Assembly: GCF_027409185.1 (NCBI RefSeq)
Contig: NC_084469.1
Location: forward strand, 36,025,293 to 36,089,292
Length of the DNA: 64,000 nucleotides
Direction of reading: 5' to 3'
Source of the DNA: Cynocephalus volans
Lineage: Eukaryota; Chordata; Mammalia; Dermoptera; Cynocephalidae
Position numbers and translations under genes: made by a program. A model generated the notes under the pieces. It was not told the origin of the DNA, made no database searches, and was given only the letters and a program-made list of their open reading frames with translations. Positions 34,101 to 48,772 of this stretch are shown in pieces. Numbering within the stretch: the first letter of the stretch is position 1; every line of letters begins with the position of its first letter.

Positions 34101-37100
34101 ACACTGCCTCCTTTGAGCCAGGCTTAGAAATTATCTTGCCAAGTTCCCATTTGCTCGTGTACGTGGTGAGGTTGGAAATGTCTCCCAGCATCCTGCAGGC
34201 CAGACAGGTCTTGGTTTTCATTACCTGGTGGCACCAGAGAGGCCCCGACAGGGTGTGCGGCATCAGTCCTGGGACCACCCTTAACTCCACCCTGCACTCC
34301 CTCCTCTAGGAGGCTGCCCTGGGGAGCCACGGGTCAAAGGACTCCTCTGTCCCTTTGATCTTAGATCAGACTTTCCCTTGGTCACTTTGGCAGGTGGGAA
34401 CAACTCTCTGGGGTAGGCTTCTTGGTCAAGACTGGTGCAAGGCCTAAACAGGAAACTTGCCAGTTTGTTCCTGTGTCAGGTCCCAGCAAGTAGGAAATAC
34501 AGGAGCCACTTCATATGGGCAAAGAATGGGTACTGGCGGGGTGGGTGCAGGGGGCAGTTATGGTGAAGTTCAACTCTTGCCTGGGCATTTGAGACCCTTC
34601 ACCACTGAGCCTTGTTTTCCCATCTAAGAGTCCACTCTTTTTTGAAGTTGCAAATAGACGGCAATTCTGCACAGAGCAGCTGACTAGGAAGACTAAGGAC
34701 GCATGAAAATCATGACTACTGTCACTGAACAAGAACTGGTATTGAGCTAACCATACACTTACATAGATGCCCGTGCTGAGGGTGTTGTGAGGTGCATAGC
34801 ATGGGCGAGGTGAGGTAGGCAGTGAACATTTCGGCTCAGTTTTCTCTTACAAGACAACACCAACATTCCATAGCACCATCAGTGTTACTGTGAACAGGGT
34901 CCAGACTTAACTAGATCGTGATCACCAAATGAGACGATGCCCTGCTAGTTCTCCAGTATCTGTAATTAATATCAACTCATGGTTGGCAGGCTGAGTCCAA
35001 TCTATATCAGACCCTGACTCAAACACAAGGCACGACACTCCTGGTTGCTCTTATACAACCGGGGGTCCCATGAATAGCACCTTCCTGCTCCCCATCTCTA
35101 GAGCCCTAGATTCCAGACAGGCTGGAGGAATTGGGGACTCAGGGCCATGTGGCCTGAGCAGGCCAGGGCAGCAAGGTGAAGCACAGCCTTCAGATGAATA
35201 AAAGAAGGCGGGGGAGACATGTCAAGGAAGGCATGGGATGCCTGGCAGCTGGGAGTCTGGGAGCAGAGAGGTGGACGGTGAGAAGGGATGTGGCCAGGAA
35301 GCCAACAGAAAACGCCAAGGGGAAAGAGACCACCGGGCAGACCTCCACGCGGCCAGAGTAGATTTTGAGTTCATGGAATCAACAGGCTGATAATAACAAG
35401 ACACACTCGCTGCCTGGACAAGTGCGGTAACCCCATGGAAACGCCTGTGGGATGAGGTCCTCAGCTTTGCAGAGGCCCCAGGCCTGAGGGTTGAGTGCGG
35501 GGAGACCTGCCACACCAGCCCTTCCACCACCCTGCTGAGAGTCACCCTAACAGGACTAATCTGGGTTTTCCAGGCCACTCTTGTAAGTCAGGCATATATG
35601 GCAGAGGCTTCTAGGCATCTACCAACATCCATCACCCTTTCTTCTTCACTAATGGGATAGTTGATAAGTCACATTTCTCAACCTCCCTTGCAGAAGGTGT
35701 TGGCAGCGGGGTGGAGGGTCCCTGTTTTGTAACCCTTCTTATTTCCTCCTTTCTGTTAACTGGAATGTGGACACAATGGGCAGCTCTCCAGCAGCCATCT
35801 CAAACCATAAAGTGACCTTGAGGACAATGTCTCCTGCTAAGGATGGTGGAGCAGAAAGATAGGAGAAGACTGGTTTAGGATGTTCATGAGGCCACCATGC
35901 CAGCAGTGGACTGCCTTCTTCCAGATTTGTGTGTGTGTGTAAGAGAAAAATAAACTTCTGTGAGTTTAAGCCATTGTTATTTTGAGTCGTCTGCTACAAG
36001 CAGCCAGCTTCGTCCTAACTGACTACACCTGTGATTTCTGGAACATCTGCTCCCCAGTCTTTTAACTAAATCTCCCCCACCTATTAGTCAATGATGTTTG
36101 ACATTACTTCAAGGGGTCTAAACATTTCATTCCATAATCAGAGACAAAAAGTATAAAATGCAAATGTCTATGATCAGTCATGTCCCAAGAGAAATTTCTT
36201 GCCACTGAAGAATATTCAGAATTTACCCACCACCAGTCGATAGGCAAACCTGACCTAACCCAGGTTTGTTCCTGCTCTGACAGGGGGTCAAAGGGTAGGA
36301 AGGCACTAAGTAAGCAAAAGGGAAAGAGACAGGAGAAATTCCCAAGGGAGGAAAGGGCTTACAAAAAGACAGCCAGGACAGGGCAGGGTCTTTCAGTCAC
36401 CCCAGTCCTGTCTATGTCTCTTGGTAGATGGACAGCTTTATGAAAAGAACAGGATATGGCTTTTGGAGTCAAACAGACATGAGTTCAGTGGTAGAGCTCT
36501 TGCTAGCTATGTGACTGACAAGCTCCCTGTCTAGGCTTCAGTTTCATCATCTGAAAAATGAGAATGATGATACTACCCAGACAGATATTCTGAGGGACAG
36601 ATGGGACCAGCCCTTGGCAGTGGCTAATACACCATAAGCACTCAGTAAATGCCACCATTGCTTTGCTGCTGCCATCATCACCATTGACAACAATCGCAGT
36701 CCTACTTTTGACAGGGAGGCTCAGAGAGCTTAAGTAGCTTGTGCAAGGTTGTCAGCTAATAAGTGACAAAGTATAGGTCTTCCTCATCCTGAGGTCCATG
36801 TTCCTTCTTTCACACCTGACTATATAGCTTGGTCCAGGGACACTGGACTCCTCTGAGTCTTAGGTTTCTCATGTATGAAATGGGAATAATATTACTTCTT
36901 CTTTGCACTGCACAGGGCTGTGGTATGGGTGAGATGCAATCCTGGAGGTTTGGGGCTTTGAAAATTGCAGTGACTTGCACATAAGATGCTCACTGGTGCC
37001 CCTCAGGGTTACAGACAAATTTTTGCAGGCAAGTATTGTGGTCTGCACTGCCATGTAGACATAGAGTAAATATTCAATAAACAAGTGGGCTGAGCCCAAG

Positions 37101-40100
37101 AGGGCTACGGTGGGCAGAAACCAGTGGCACTGACGTGAGGTTTCCTGCCACCCCCAGAGAGGAGGCAGTAAGCGACCCTACTGGGGGTGCAGTCAGGAAG
37201 AAGGGGGTGGCCCCCAGCCTTGATAAGAGGCCCACTTCCTCTGCCACCCAGCCACATCAAGGCGGGATAAACTGTTTCACTCGTCTCCATGGCAACTGGG
37301 TCCCTAAGGCTCCATGGGTGGAGAGCCCAGCACCCCAAGTCCCAGTCATTTTCTCCCTGTGACCTTGCCAGGACCCATTTCTTAAACTAGCCTCAACCCA
37401 ACCCCTACTGCCTCCAGAAATGTGAAATCAACATGGGCCAGCATTAATCTTCACACACTGCTCTGAGAGGGAGGCATTATTATATTCCCATTTCACAGAT
37501 GAGAAAACTGAAGCTCGTGTCTTGCCAAAGGTCCCAGACCTAGTGAGTAGTAGACCCAGGATTTGAAACCATGGTGGTCTGGTACCAAGTACTGGCAACT
37601 ACTAAGGTATTCAGCCTCTCCTCCAAGAGCACACGTTTCCTGGCCTCCATTCTAGCCTTCGCCCCACTTCCTCCCACTGTGGCCCTTACCTGGGATTATT
37701 GGGGGTGGGAGGGACTAAGCAATAAGGCAAAAAGTTCACTGCATGCCTTTAAAAAATCATACTAAGGCATTTTCTGAAGAGCCCACTTAAGGGTCATGTA
37801 GAAGAAGGTAATTTTATTTGACTTACTACTTGCTACTGATGAGGGCTCAGGTTGTGTGAAATTAGAGATTAACTTGTGGATAAATTGCAAATGATTTTTA
37901 CTCAGTAGAAAAGATAACCCCAAAGGTTACAGTTTTATTCCTCTATATGATATATACTAGTTTTGTATCTAATTTTGCAATCTTATTCTAGCTTATATGA
38001 GAAATTTATATAAGTTTCTTATATTGTCTTTTAAAACCAGCTCTACCATCTTGCTGGTTCCCTCAGTAATGAGCTGATTACAGATGCTCCTTGACTTACG
38101 ATGGGGGTATATTCCAATAAACACATTGTAAATTAAAATATCATAAGGCAAAAAGGCATTTAATACACCTAACCTACCAAACATCATAACTTAGCCTAGC
38201 CTACCTTAACTGTGCTCAGGACACTCACATTGGCCTACATTTGGGCAAAATCATCTAACACAAGCCTATTTTATTGTTGATTATCTGATATAATTTATTG
38301 AATACTGTACTGAAAGTGAAAAACTATGTTTTTGCACCATCATAAAGTCGAAAAATCGTAAGTCAAAACCATCATAAGTCGGGGACCACCTGTACATCTC
38401 TGACAAAGGCTCACTATACATTTGTATGAGTGTTAGGTTTCTTAACTGTTTGAAAATGATTCTCTGACACAGGGGAGAGTTCCTGGTTTCCTACTTCGGT
38501 GCTTTCTGTAGAAGAAGAGAAGCTCCTAGCATGGGCAACCTGGCCTGAGCTGCCCTCTCAGGTGTCTGCCTTCTCCTTGGTCACCAGGATACCTGAGGCT
38601 CATGTGGTCCCGGGACCAATGTGGAAGAGAAAGCCCTCAGTAGTGGTTCCAAGGGTCAGTGCCTGCTCTGAGGCCAAAGGACCCTCGTTCCATTTCCATT
38701 TCCAGTTGCTGCGCTGCCCAGATCGTGTACCCCAGGCCTAGCACCCCATGGTCCCACATGCTTCACCACAACCAGCCCCTCCACTCCACATCTGCTAGCT
38801 GCACTGCCCACAACACAGTTCCTGCCCAGCCGCCCACAGAAATATCTCAGGCACAGCGTGCATTCAGTTGAGGAAAGCCAGCTGGTTCTACTTGAAATCA
38901 GGAAGCAGTCTCCCTGCAGGTGACACCCCTCCCCCCAACCCCAAATCTCTCTTACCCATTTCAAAATAAGAAAAAGTCATTTAGATCTTTGGTGTAAACT
39001 GGAGGCCCTGCCAAGGCCTTTGCATTTTAAATCCTTTTTCTCAAAATTGTAGAAGGGAAGAAAATCTTGGCCTTCTGGTACAGGAATTCTAGTCACCAGC
39101 AAGAAGCCCAGAATAGATTCAGATCTGTTTATTTGGGTGGGTGGGTGGGTGGGGCAATAGGAGGGAGGGAATGAAAGAGATCGACTTTAACCGGTTTGTT
39201 CATATAGGCTGCTTTTGAATATTAGGCTGGCAGATTGTCTATTCATAATGTGACCTGGGACCTTTCAGAGTCCAACACCTGCTCAGGACCTTCCTGATTA
39301 CTTAATTGTCCACCCAAGTGTCTACCATAAGGTGAGGGCCATGTTATAGGTAGACTTTGGGGTTGGCCGACCCTAGCCTGCACCCGCTCTGTTCATTTGT
39401 AACAACGGAGAGCTGATTGGTTGAAGAAAGATAAATCAGTTGATTGGTTGGGAAGCAGACAGATCAGCGGACTGGTCAACTGGTTGGAAAAGAAAGTCAT
39501 GAATCCCTCCAAAGGAATTTGTAAATAAAGCTTCAGTCCTGGGCTTTCTAGAGTCCATGAGTCATTGGGGAATAAGATTTGGGACTTCAATCTTGTGTGC
39601 GTGTAATGTGTACGATGAAAATTAAGTGCTGCCAGTACTAAACAGGACCTGGTGCCTGCATACATTTGAAAGAAAAAAACAAAAATGGGACTACAACATA
39701 CACAGTATTGGGGGGCCTGCCTTTTTACCCAAGTTACTTACCATCTTTTAACTTTGGTAACTCTATTTCTACAATATCATTTTTAATAATTTAATAGCAT
39801 TCCACCAAATGACTTGGCCACAGTATACTCAACCATGTTCAATATTTAGTGGGTTTTTTTTGCATTGGTTGGTTATTAGAAAGAATGCATTGATGAGCAT
39901 CCTTATAGTTAAATCTTAGCACATACATAGTTATTCATCAGGGTAAATTTCTAGGAATGGGATTGCTGGGTGAAAGGGTATTCTTTTTAATGCTTTAACA
40001 AGCACAACCCGCCTTTTCCTGACCAACACTGATATTTTCGTTCTTTTTTTTAACTTTGCCAATTTGATAGGGGAAAAAAAGTGTCCCATTTTTTTGTTTT

Positions 40101-43100
40101 GCATTTTCCTTATTACTAATGAGGGTGAATATTTTGAGGCGTACTGGTCAGCCATTCATGGTTCTTTTTTGAAGTACTTGAATCATGTCATTCATATTTC
40201 CACTGGGGAGTTTGCCTATTTTTAATTGACTCAAAAGAACTTTTAATGGGTTTGATATATTAATTTTGTGTTGCAAATATTTTTCATAGTTTGTTACTTA
40301 ACTCCCATTTATAGAAGGTTAACTGAATTCATCTGAAGTCTCAATGAGGAATCACAGATCTTGTAAAATTTTTTTTTTATTATGTTTTATTACTGGTTGA
40401 TGTTGGTTTATGGGAAAGCTCTTAGCCACCTGTTTTCTAGTTCTGACAATTCTTCATTTGGGTGATCCTCTTAGTCTTGACATGTAAGCAATTGTTTGAG
40501 CTCTGAATAATTAAAATGTTATCTTCTCTAGAAGAGAAAATATTCTTTATTTTTGTCTTTTTGCATAGGCAAAATACCTATAAACAAAAAGAGGAAGATT
40601 AATGATTTTAATGGAAATGTCTGTAGTATTTCGCCATGGGCTCTTGCCATATTAAGAACACTTCTGTAGTAATAGTTTCCATATATCGAGAATTTTTAAA
40701 TATCAGGAATGGGTATTGAATTTTATCAAATGTTTTAGAAATATCTATTAAGATGCTGATGTGACTTTATTCCTGTGAGTGTTGATGTGACAAATTACTC
40801 TAATATAACCACCTCTTGGTAAATCATACTTGATTGTGTTTTCTCTTGCTCTATCATAGTTTTCTTAGACCTCATTTTCATGTCTATAACAGTATCTACA
40901 ATTTCTCAAGAACCCCTATTTTTCAGACTCCGCATATGAAAACCTAGAAAGGACCAGGTTCTTGTCCACACTAGTCATGGCAGCCATCCACCTGTCCATT
41001 GCTAGTACTGACCACCTTCCCCAGCCAGAGCTGAATCAACCCACACGTGCAATTGCCTTTTTCTCCTGGGGCAAAGAGAACAAGCAAGAGACTCTTGTCA
41101 ATATTTTGGGGTCTTCTCTGTCTGACATGGGCAGCCTTAGAGACCGGTTGGCTAACTAGAGCAGAGGTACAGGCCAAGGGGTAGGGGTTCCTTTCCCCAA
41201 ACCCCTGTTCCAGTTTCCCCTAAGAATTCCTCCCAAGTTTACTGCTTTCAGCTTGTGCATATTCAGCCTCCTGATGCTGTGTGCACCACAAAGAGAAAGT
41301 TTTGAACCAGAGCATGGGCAGAGATGAACTGAAGGATGTGAGGTGAGGAGGCACATATCCAATGAAAGTTACAGGAGGGCTGGAAGCATCCTGGCCACAT
41401 GAGCCCTGCCCCATGTTCTGGCCGCCTCAACACTCACCTGGGGCCTTGAGTTCAGCATCGATGAAAGTGAGCAGTTCCTGGTAGATGCTGCAGTAGGGAA
41501 CAGGCCAGGTCAGGAATCGGTGGTAGGTTCTGGCTGCCTTTAGAAGAAGATCTGAGTCTGGTGGGAAGTGTGGTGTCTAGGATGGAGAGGGGGCAGTAAG
41601 CAAAGAAGTCTGGGTGCGAAAAAGCTCACTGATATTCCAGAACAGCCTCTGCTCCCTTACTGGAATGTTCCACAAAGAACATACATTTCCTGGCAGCAAA
41701 GATCATAAATAAACACATTTATGATCTTTGAGACACATTGCCAAATCACTTTCTGAAAACATTTTGCCATTTGTAATATCTGTACGTATGAAGGTCAGGA
41801 AGCTAGAAGTTACCCACAGGGAGTGAGTTACAGATGGCAAGACAGCACCTAGGGGTGACTCTATCATAAGGGCCTTGTTTTACCAAACAAACCATAGTTC
41901 ACCCAACACTTGAGAGAGCCTCTCTGAAAAGCTGCCACCTTAGAGGTCATTCTAAATGCTGTCATGGCTGCCACTTGTTTTGGGGGAATGGTCTTCAATG
42001 CCCACCTTCATTTAAATATCCTCGCTAGAGGCAAATGTTCTTTAAGGGCGGATTAAATCAGTGTACACGAAGTCATTTGGTGCCATCAGTCTGGTGGCTA
42101 CAGGGGCTGATCACGTTGAGTGAAACTGACCACTGGGGTAAAAAATGAGGAGGACATGAATCTTGTGGCTTGTGAACAAACATGACAACAGTTCCTCCAT
42201 GACAGCCCAGAGATGCCAGGCACAATGGCGGCCACGTGGAGTTACTGAGCCCTCTCCAGATGGCCACTCTGAAGCCAGCAGAGGGTTGAAACCCCTCTCA
42301 CGTGTCACTGCTTGACAGTTTCTCTCTGTCTCCCACGGAGGTCACTCTGCCTTCCTCTCCCACGCCTCCCTTGCTTCCCCGTCCTGGCCCACCCTGGACT
42401 CACGCAGAGGACAGTGGAGTAGAAAAGCAAGGCCAGAGGTGCAAGCAGGTCATAGGTGCCCTTCTCCTGGACCTGTGGGGAGGACAGGGGAGGAGGAGTG
42501 AGGCTCATTCACATGGCGCAGGGCTCTGGGGCAGAAGATGGCAGTGCTTTCCCATGCTAGTCTTTCTTTTCTTATTATTTTTTTTTTTAAGTTAAAAGTA
42601 GTGCAACTCAAGACAAAAATTTGGAAAATAGAAGTAAGAAAAAAAAAAAAAAAAAAGAACACTCACAATATCCTCCTCCCAAACTCAACCACAGCTAATG
42701 CTTCAATGTATGAGGGTACTTTGAAAAGTTGTGGAAAAATAGAATTAAAATATTATACAAATCTTTCCATGAACTTTTTGAAGTATCCATGTACTTCTCT
42801 TTACATGGTTTTTTCCCTATGTATTTTCTTCCACAAAGCTATAATCACAGTATGTATATTTTTACTCTTAATGTCTCTTACATATAGTATTATAAGTGAA
42901 TTTCTGTTTTACTGCATGGTCTTTAAGACCACCTTTTTTTCTCTCCTGGTTCTATATTTACCTATTTTATTTGTGCTACAAATATGTTTTCCTATTTGTT
43001 GGTTATCTCCTAATTTTATAGACATTTTTGATGCACAGAAATTGCAAGTGTTAATTTTTCCTTTATGGATTTTTGCTTTAGCATGAAAAGGTCACGTAAA

Positions 43101-46100
43101 TATTCATATATATTTTCTTCTTTTCTTTGAAGCTTCATTTTCTTAAATTGAAGTCTTTAATCCATCTAAAATTTAATCTGCTGTGTCCTGAGCTAGACTT
43201 TCCACTCTGTATTTTTCCAAATGTCTAGTCAATTTCCCCCGAACCATTTAATACATCCTAGTGATGCAACTTTATTATATATTAAATTTTGTATATATCC
43301 TTGGATAATACCCATCTTTTTTTTAACTGCATAATATTCCTTCTGGTAGATCTCCATAATTAGTTTCATTGTGGACATTCAAGATTATTTTCTTGATATT
43401 TTACATACTTTTGCAATGAACACCATTGTGCACACTCCTTTCCTATAATTTGGATTATTTATCTAAGGCAGAGTTCAAGAAGTGGAACCATCGGAACAAA
43501 AATTATGAACATATTTATGATCTTTGAGACACACCACCAAATCACTTTCTGAAAAGATTTTGCTATTTGTAATATCTGTATGTATGAAAATACTAGTTTC
43601 AGAATCCTCCTCCTGCACTGATTATTACAATTTTTTTGCTAATTTGCTAGGCAAAGTCTGTCTCGTTATGGTTTTAGTTTGCATTTATTTTATTATAACC
43701 TTTATTTTATTATAATTTATATTGCACTTATTTATTATACCTTTTTTCCACATTTATCTTCAAGTTCTACTTGTTCTTTTGTGAATTGTCTCTTTGATTG
43801 AGCCCACCACACGACATACATACATGTGCGCACACAATTTACAATTCATTGGTTAAAAGGCTAAAGGTCTCTTGGCCCATTCTGGAACTTGTGGGCATTG
43901 GAGACACAGAGAAAGCCCCACCACCTCTTCTGTGCTGGATAACTGCAGCAGGCTCAAATGTAGAGCTCTCCTTCTCTTTACCCTTAATAGACAATGTGTC
44001 TACTACACCTGCTGCTCTGACTCTTCTACAAAACCCTCAGCTATTACTACACAGTAGCTGATCCTTTATATTTGGGTTTATAAGTTATGCACTGCAGAGA
44101 TGGTCTAGCTCCTCTGAGTTGGTTTGCTTGTTTGTGATCAGGCTATGATAGCACCAGGTAAATGGTGGTGCCAGAACTCTAACTCTGGGTATCTTGGTAA
44201 ATCAAGACTCTTCTTACAGGAACAGCTAACGAAGAGAGAAAGTGACATGTTTTCCAACTCAGTCATGTATTTAAAATAAGCAAGCAAGTAAGTAAGTAAG
44301 TAAGTAAATAAGTAAATAAATAAGTAAGTAAGTAAGTAAGTAAATAAATAAATAAAAACATAACTTAAAAGAGAATTCTTTATAAAAGAGCCCAAATCCT
44401 TTTTTAGGACTCACAACTTCTCTGGAACCCTAGCCCAGCTCAGCATTAAACACATTCCTCTTCATCATAAAAGCCCATTCAATTGAACTGTCAGAAAAGG
44501 CCTCAGTTTATCTCTCCACTCAGTTTTCTTTTTCATGTCTTTGTTTTTATGGATCTTTTTGAGGAAAGAAATTTGGTAAAGCTTCCTCTCTCCTTTCTAG
44601 TCAATACCTTGACTTAAGCAACGTCTGCCCTAAGAAGCAGCCTCAGCTCACATATTACCTGTTCTTACTAAAAGGAACACACTCCTCCCTAGAAAACTGC
44701 AACGCACAAGCACTGCTGAAATGCAAAATTCACAGGTTCCCAACGACTCTGCCAAGCCCCTCTGGTGGTCCGGGCACCCCAGGACTGACACTCTCTGGGA
44801 CCTATTTCTTGACTCTACATGACCAAGCCCAGCTCTGCCCTTCAATTCCTTACTGGCCCTCACCTCTCGGGTTTTCTTCAGGATCTGCTCAAGGAGGATA
44901 AGGAAGTGGCCCGGGTCCCTGCTGACCAGTTCCTGCAGGCTCCAGCAGTTCAGACACAGCCCAGCTGGAAAGGGAGAGAGAGAGAGAGAGAGAGAGGCGA
45001 CTGGTCAGTTCAGGTCTTTTCTGGCCACCCTCAGGCAGGGGTTGTAGAGAAGGGGGGATCTACATTGGAACATTCCTTTTGGGATTGCATTGGAACATTC
45101 CTTTCTAAAGTAAGAGAGTCTAGGAAAAAATGTTGGACCAACACTCAACCCTATCACACCCCATCAAGACATCATGTTGAGTTCCCTATTCCTGCATATA
45201 CAAGAGACTCAGGAGACATAGAGATTGGAAATTTGGGCTGGGATCCTCTTCAGAGGCCAATAACCTTGTCTTAACTCAGCTCCTGTGCCTCTGGAGAGCA
45301 CACCAGTCCTCCTGCAACTCCCTTGCCCTGGTTTCCTACAGTGGCTGCTGGTACCTAGGAGATGCAGGGAAGTTAGAACAGAGGCAAGAACAGACCAATA
45401 ACAATAAAGGAGATTGAAGCTGTTATCAGAAGGCTCCCAACAAAGAAAAGCCCAGGACCAGATGGATTCACAGCAGAATTTTACCAAACATTCAAAGAGG
45501 AATTGATACCGATTCTTTACAAACTATTCCAAAAGATTGAAATGGACGCAAATCTCCCAAACTCATTCTATGAGGCAAACATCATCCTGATACCAAAACC
45601 AGGTAAAGATATAACCAAAAAAGAAAACTACAGGCCGATATCCTTGATGAATATAGATGCAAAAATCCTCACTAAAATACTAGCAAACAGAATACAGCAA
45701 CACATACGTAAAATTATTCACCACAATCAAGTGGGATTCATCCCAGGGATGCAAGGTTGGTTCAACATATGCAAATCAATAAATGTGATACACCATATTA
45801 ATAAACTCAAACACAAGGACCATATGATCATCTCTATAGATGCTGAAAAAGCATTTGATAAAGTTCAGCACTCATTCATGACAAAGACCCTCTATAAGTT
45901 AGGTATAGAGGGAAAGTATCTCAACATAATTAAAGCCATATATGCCAAACCCACTGCCAATATCATCCTGAATGGGGAAAAGCTGAAAGCTTTTCCTTTA
46001 AGAACAGGAACTAGACAAGGATGCCCACTCTCACCACTCCTATTCAACATAGTGTTGGAAGTACTAGCCAGAGCAATCAGAGAAGAGAAGGAAATAAAGG

Positions 46101-48739
46101 GCATCCAGATAGGAAAAGATGAAGTCAAACTGTCCCTGTTTGCAGATGACATGATCCTATATATCGAACAGCCTAAAGCCTCTACAAAAAAACTCTTGGA
46201 ATTGATAAATGATTTCAGCACAGTAGCAGGATACAAAATCAACACACAAAAATCAGTAGCATTTCTTTTCTCCAATAGTGAACATGCAGAATGAGAAATC
46301 AAGAAAGCCTGCCCATTTACAATAGCCACCAAAAAAATAAAATACTTAGGAATTGAGTTAACCAAGGAGGTGAAAAATCTCTATAATGCGAACTACAAAC
46401 CACTGCTGAGAGAAATTAGAGAGGATACAAGAAGATGGAAAGATATCCCATGCTCTTGGATTGGAAGAATCAACATAGTGAAAATGTCCATACTACCCAA
46501 AGTGATATACAAATTCAATGCAATCCCCATCAAATTTCCAAAGACATTTTTCTCAGAAATGGAAAAAACTATCCAGACATTTATATGGAACAATAAAAGA
46601 CCACGCATAGCCAAAGCAATGCTGAGCAAAAAAAATAAAGTTGGAGGCATAACACTACCTGACTTTAAGCTATACTACAAAGCTATAATAACCAAAACAG
46701 TATGGTACTGGCATAAAAACAGACACACTGACCAATGGAATAGAATAGAGAATCCAGAAATCAACCCACACACTTACTGCCATCTGATCTTTGACAAAGG
46801 CACCAAGCCTATTCACTGGCGAAGGGACTGCCTCTTCAGCAAATGGTGCTGGGATAACTGGATATCCATATGCAGGAGAATGAAACTAGATCCATATCTC
46901 TCACCGTATACTAAAATCAACTCAAAATGGATTAAGGATTTAAATATACACCCTGAAACAATAAAACTTCTTAAAGAAAACATAGGAGAAACACTTCAGG
47001 AAATAGGACTGGACACAGACTTCATGAATACGACCCCCAAAGCACGGGCAACCAAAGGAAAAATAAACAAATGGGATTATATCAAACTAAAAAGCTTCTG
47101 CACAGCAAAAGAAACAATTAACAGAGTTAAAAGACAACCAACAGAGTGGGAGAAAATATTTGCAAAATATACATCTGACAAAGGATTAATATCCAGAATA
47201 TATAAGGAACTCAAACAACTTTACAAGAAGAAAACAAGCAACCCAATTAAAAAATGGGCAAAAGAGCAAAGTAGGCATTTCTCTAAGGAAGATATACAAA
47301 TGGCCAACAGACATATGACAAAATGCTCAACATCACTCAGCATCTGGGAAATGCAAATCAAAACCACATTGAGATACCATCTAACCCCAGTTAGGATGGC
47401 TAAAATCCAAAAGACTCTGAACGATAAATGCTGGCGAGGTTGCGGAGAAAAAGGAACTCTCATACATTGTTGGTGGGACTGCAGAATGGTGCAGCCTCTA
47501 TGGAAAATGGTATGGAGGTTCCTCAAACAATTGCAGATAGATCTACCATACGACCCAGCTATCCCACTGTTGGGAATATACCCAGAGGAATGGAAATCAT
47601 CAAGTCGAAGGTATACCTGTTCCCCAATGTTCATCACAGCACTCTTTACAATAGCCAAGAGTTGGAACCAGCCCAAATGTCCATCATCAGATGAGTGGAT
47701 ACGGAAAATGTCGTACATCTACACAATGGAATACTACTCAGCTATAAAAATGAATGAAATACTGCCATTTGCAACAACATGGATGGACCTTGAGAGAATT
47801 ATATTAAGTGAAACAAGTCAGGCACAGAAAGAGAAATACCACATGTTCTCACTTATTGGTGGGAGCTAAAATTAATATATAAATTCACACACACACACAT
47901 ACACACACACACACACACAAAAAAAAACGGGGGTGGGGAAGAAGATATAACAAACAAAATTACTTGAAGTTGATACGACAAGCAAACAGAAAGGACATTG
48001 TTGGGGGGGAGGGGGGGAGGGAGAAGGGAGGGAGGTTTTGGTGATGGGGAGCAATAATCAGCCACAATGTATATCGACAAAATAAAATTAAAAAAAAAAA
48101 AAAAGAGCTAAGTAGGCATTTCTCTAAGGAAGATATACAAATGGCCAACAGACATATGAAAAAATGCTCAACATCACTCAGCATTCGGGAAATGCAAATC
48201 AAAACCACACTGAGATACCATCTCACCCCAGTTAGGATGGCTAAAATCCAAAAGACTCTGAACGATAAATGCTGGCGAGGTTGCGGAGAAAAAGGAACTC
48301 TCATACATTGTTGGTGGGACTGCAAAATAGTGCAGCCTCTATGGAAAATGGTATGGAGGTTCCTCAAACAATTGCAGATAGATCTACCATACGACCCAGC
48401 TATCCCACTGCTGGGAATATACCCAGAGGAATGGAAATCATCAAGTCGAAGGTATACCTGTTCCCCAATGTTCATCACAGCACTCTTTACAGTAGCCAAG
48501 AGTTGGAACCAGCCCAAATGTCCATCATCAGATGAGTGGATACGGAAAATGTGGTACATCTACACAATGGAATACTACTCAGCTATAAAAACGAATGAAA
48601 TACTGCCATTTGCAACAACATGGATGGACCTTGAGAGAATTATATTAAGTGAAATGAGACAGGCACAGAAAGAGAAATACCATATGTTCTCACTTATTGG
48701 TGGGAGCTAAAAACTAATATATAAATTCACACACACACA

Positions 48740-48772
<33 letters not shown>

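Noticed and set aside
44276..44356. Regular repeats considered as a CRISPR-like array
   Set aside because: It is a tetranucleotide microsatellite without unique spacers, in a mammalian intron.
44757..44775. CCCCTCTGGTGGTCCG as a CTCF site
   Set aside because: The core is only partial; kept out for lack of the conserved final GC.
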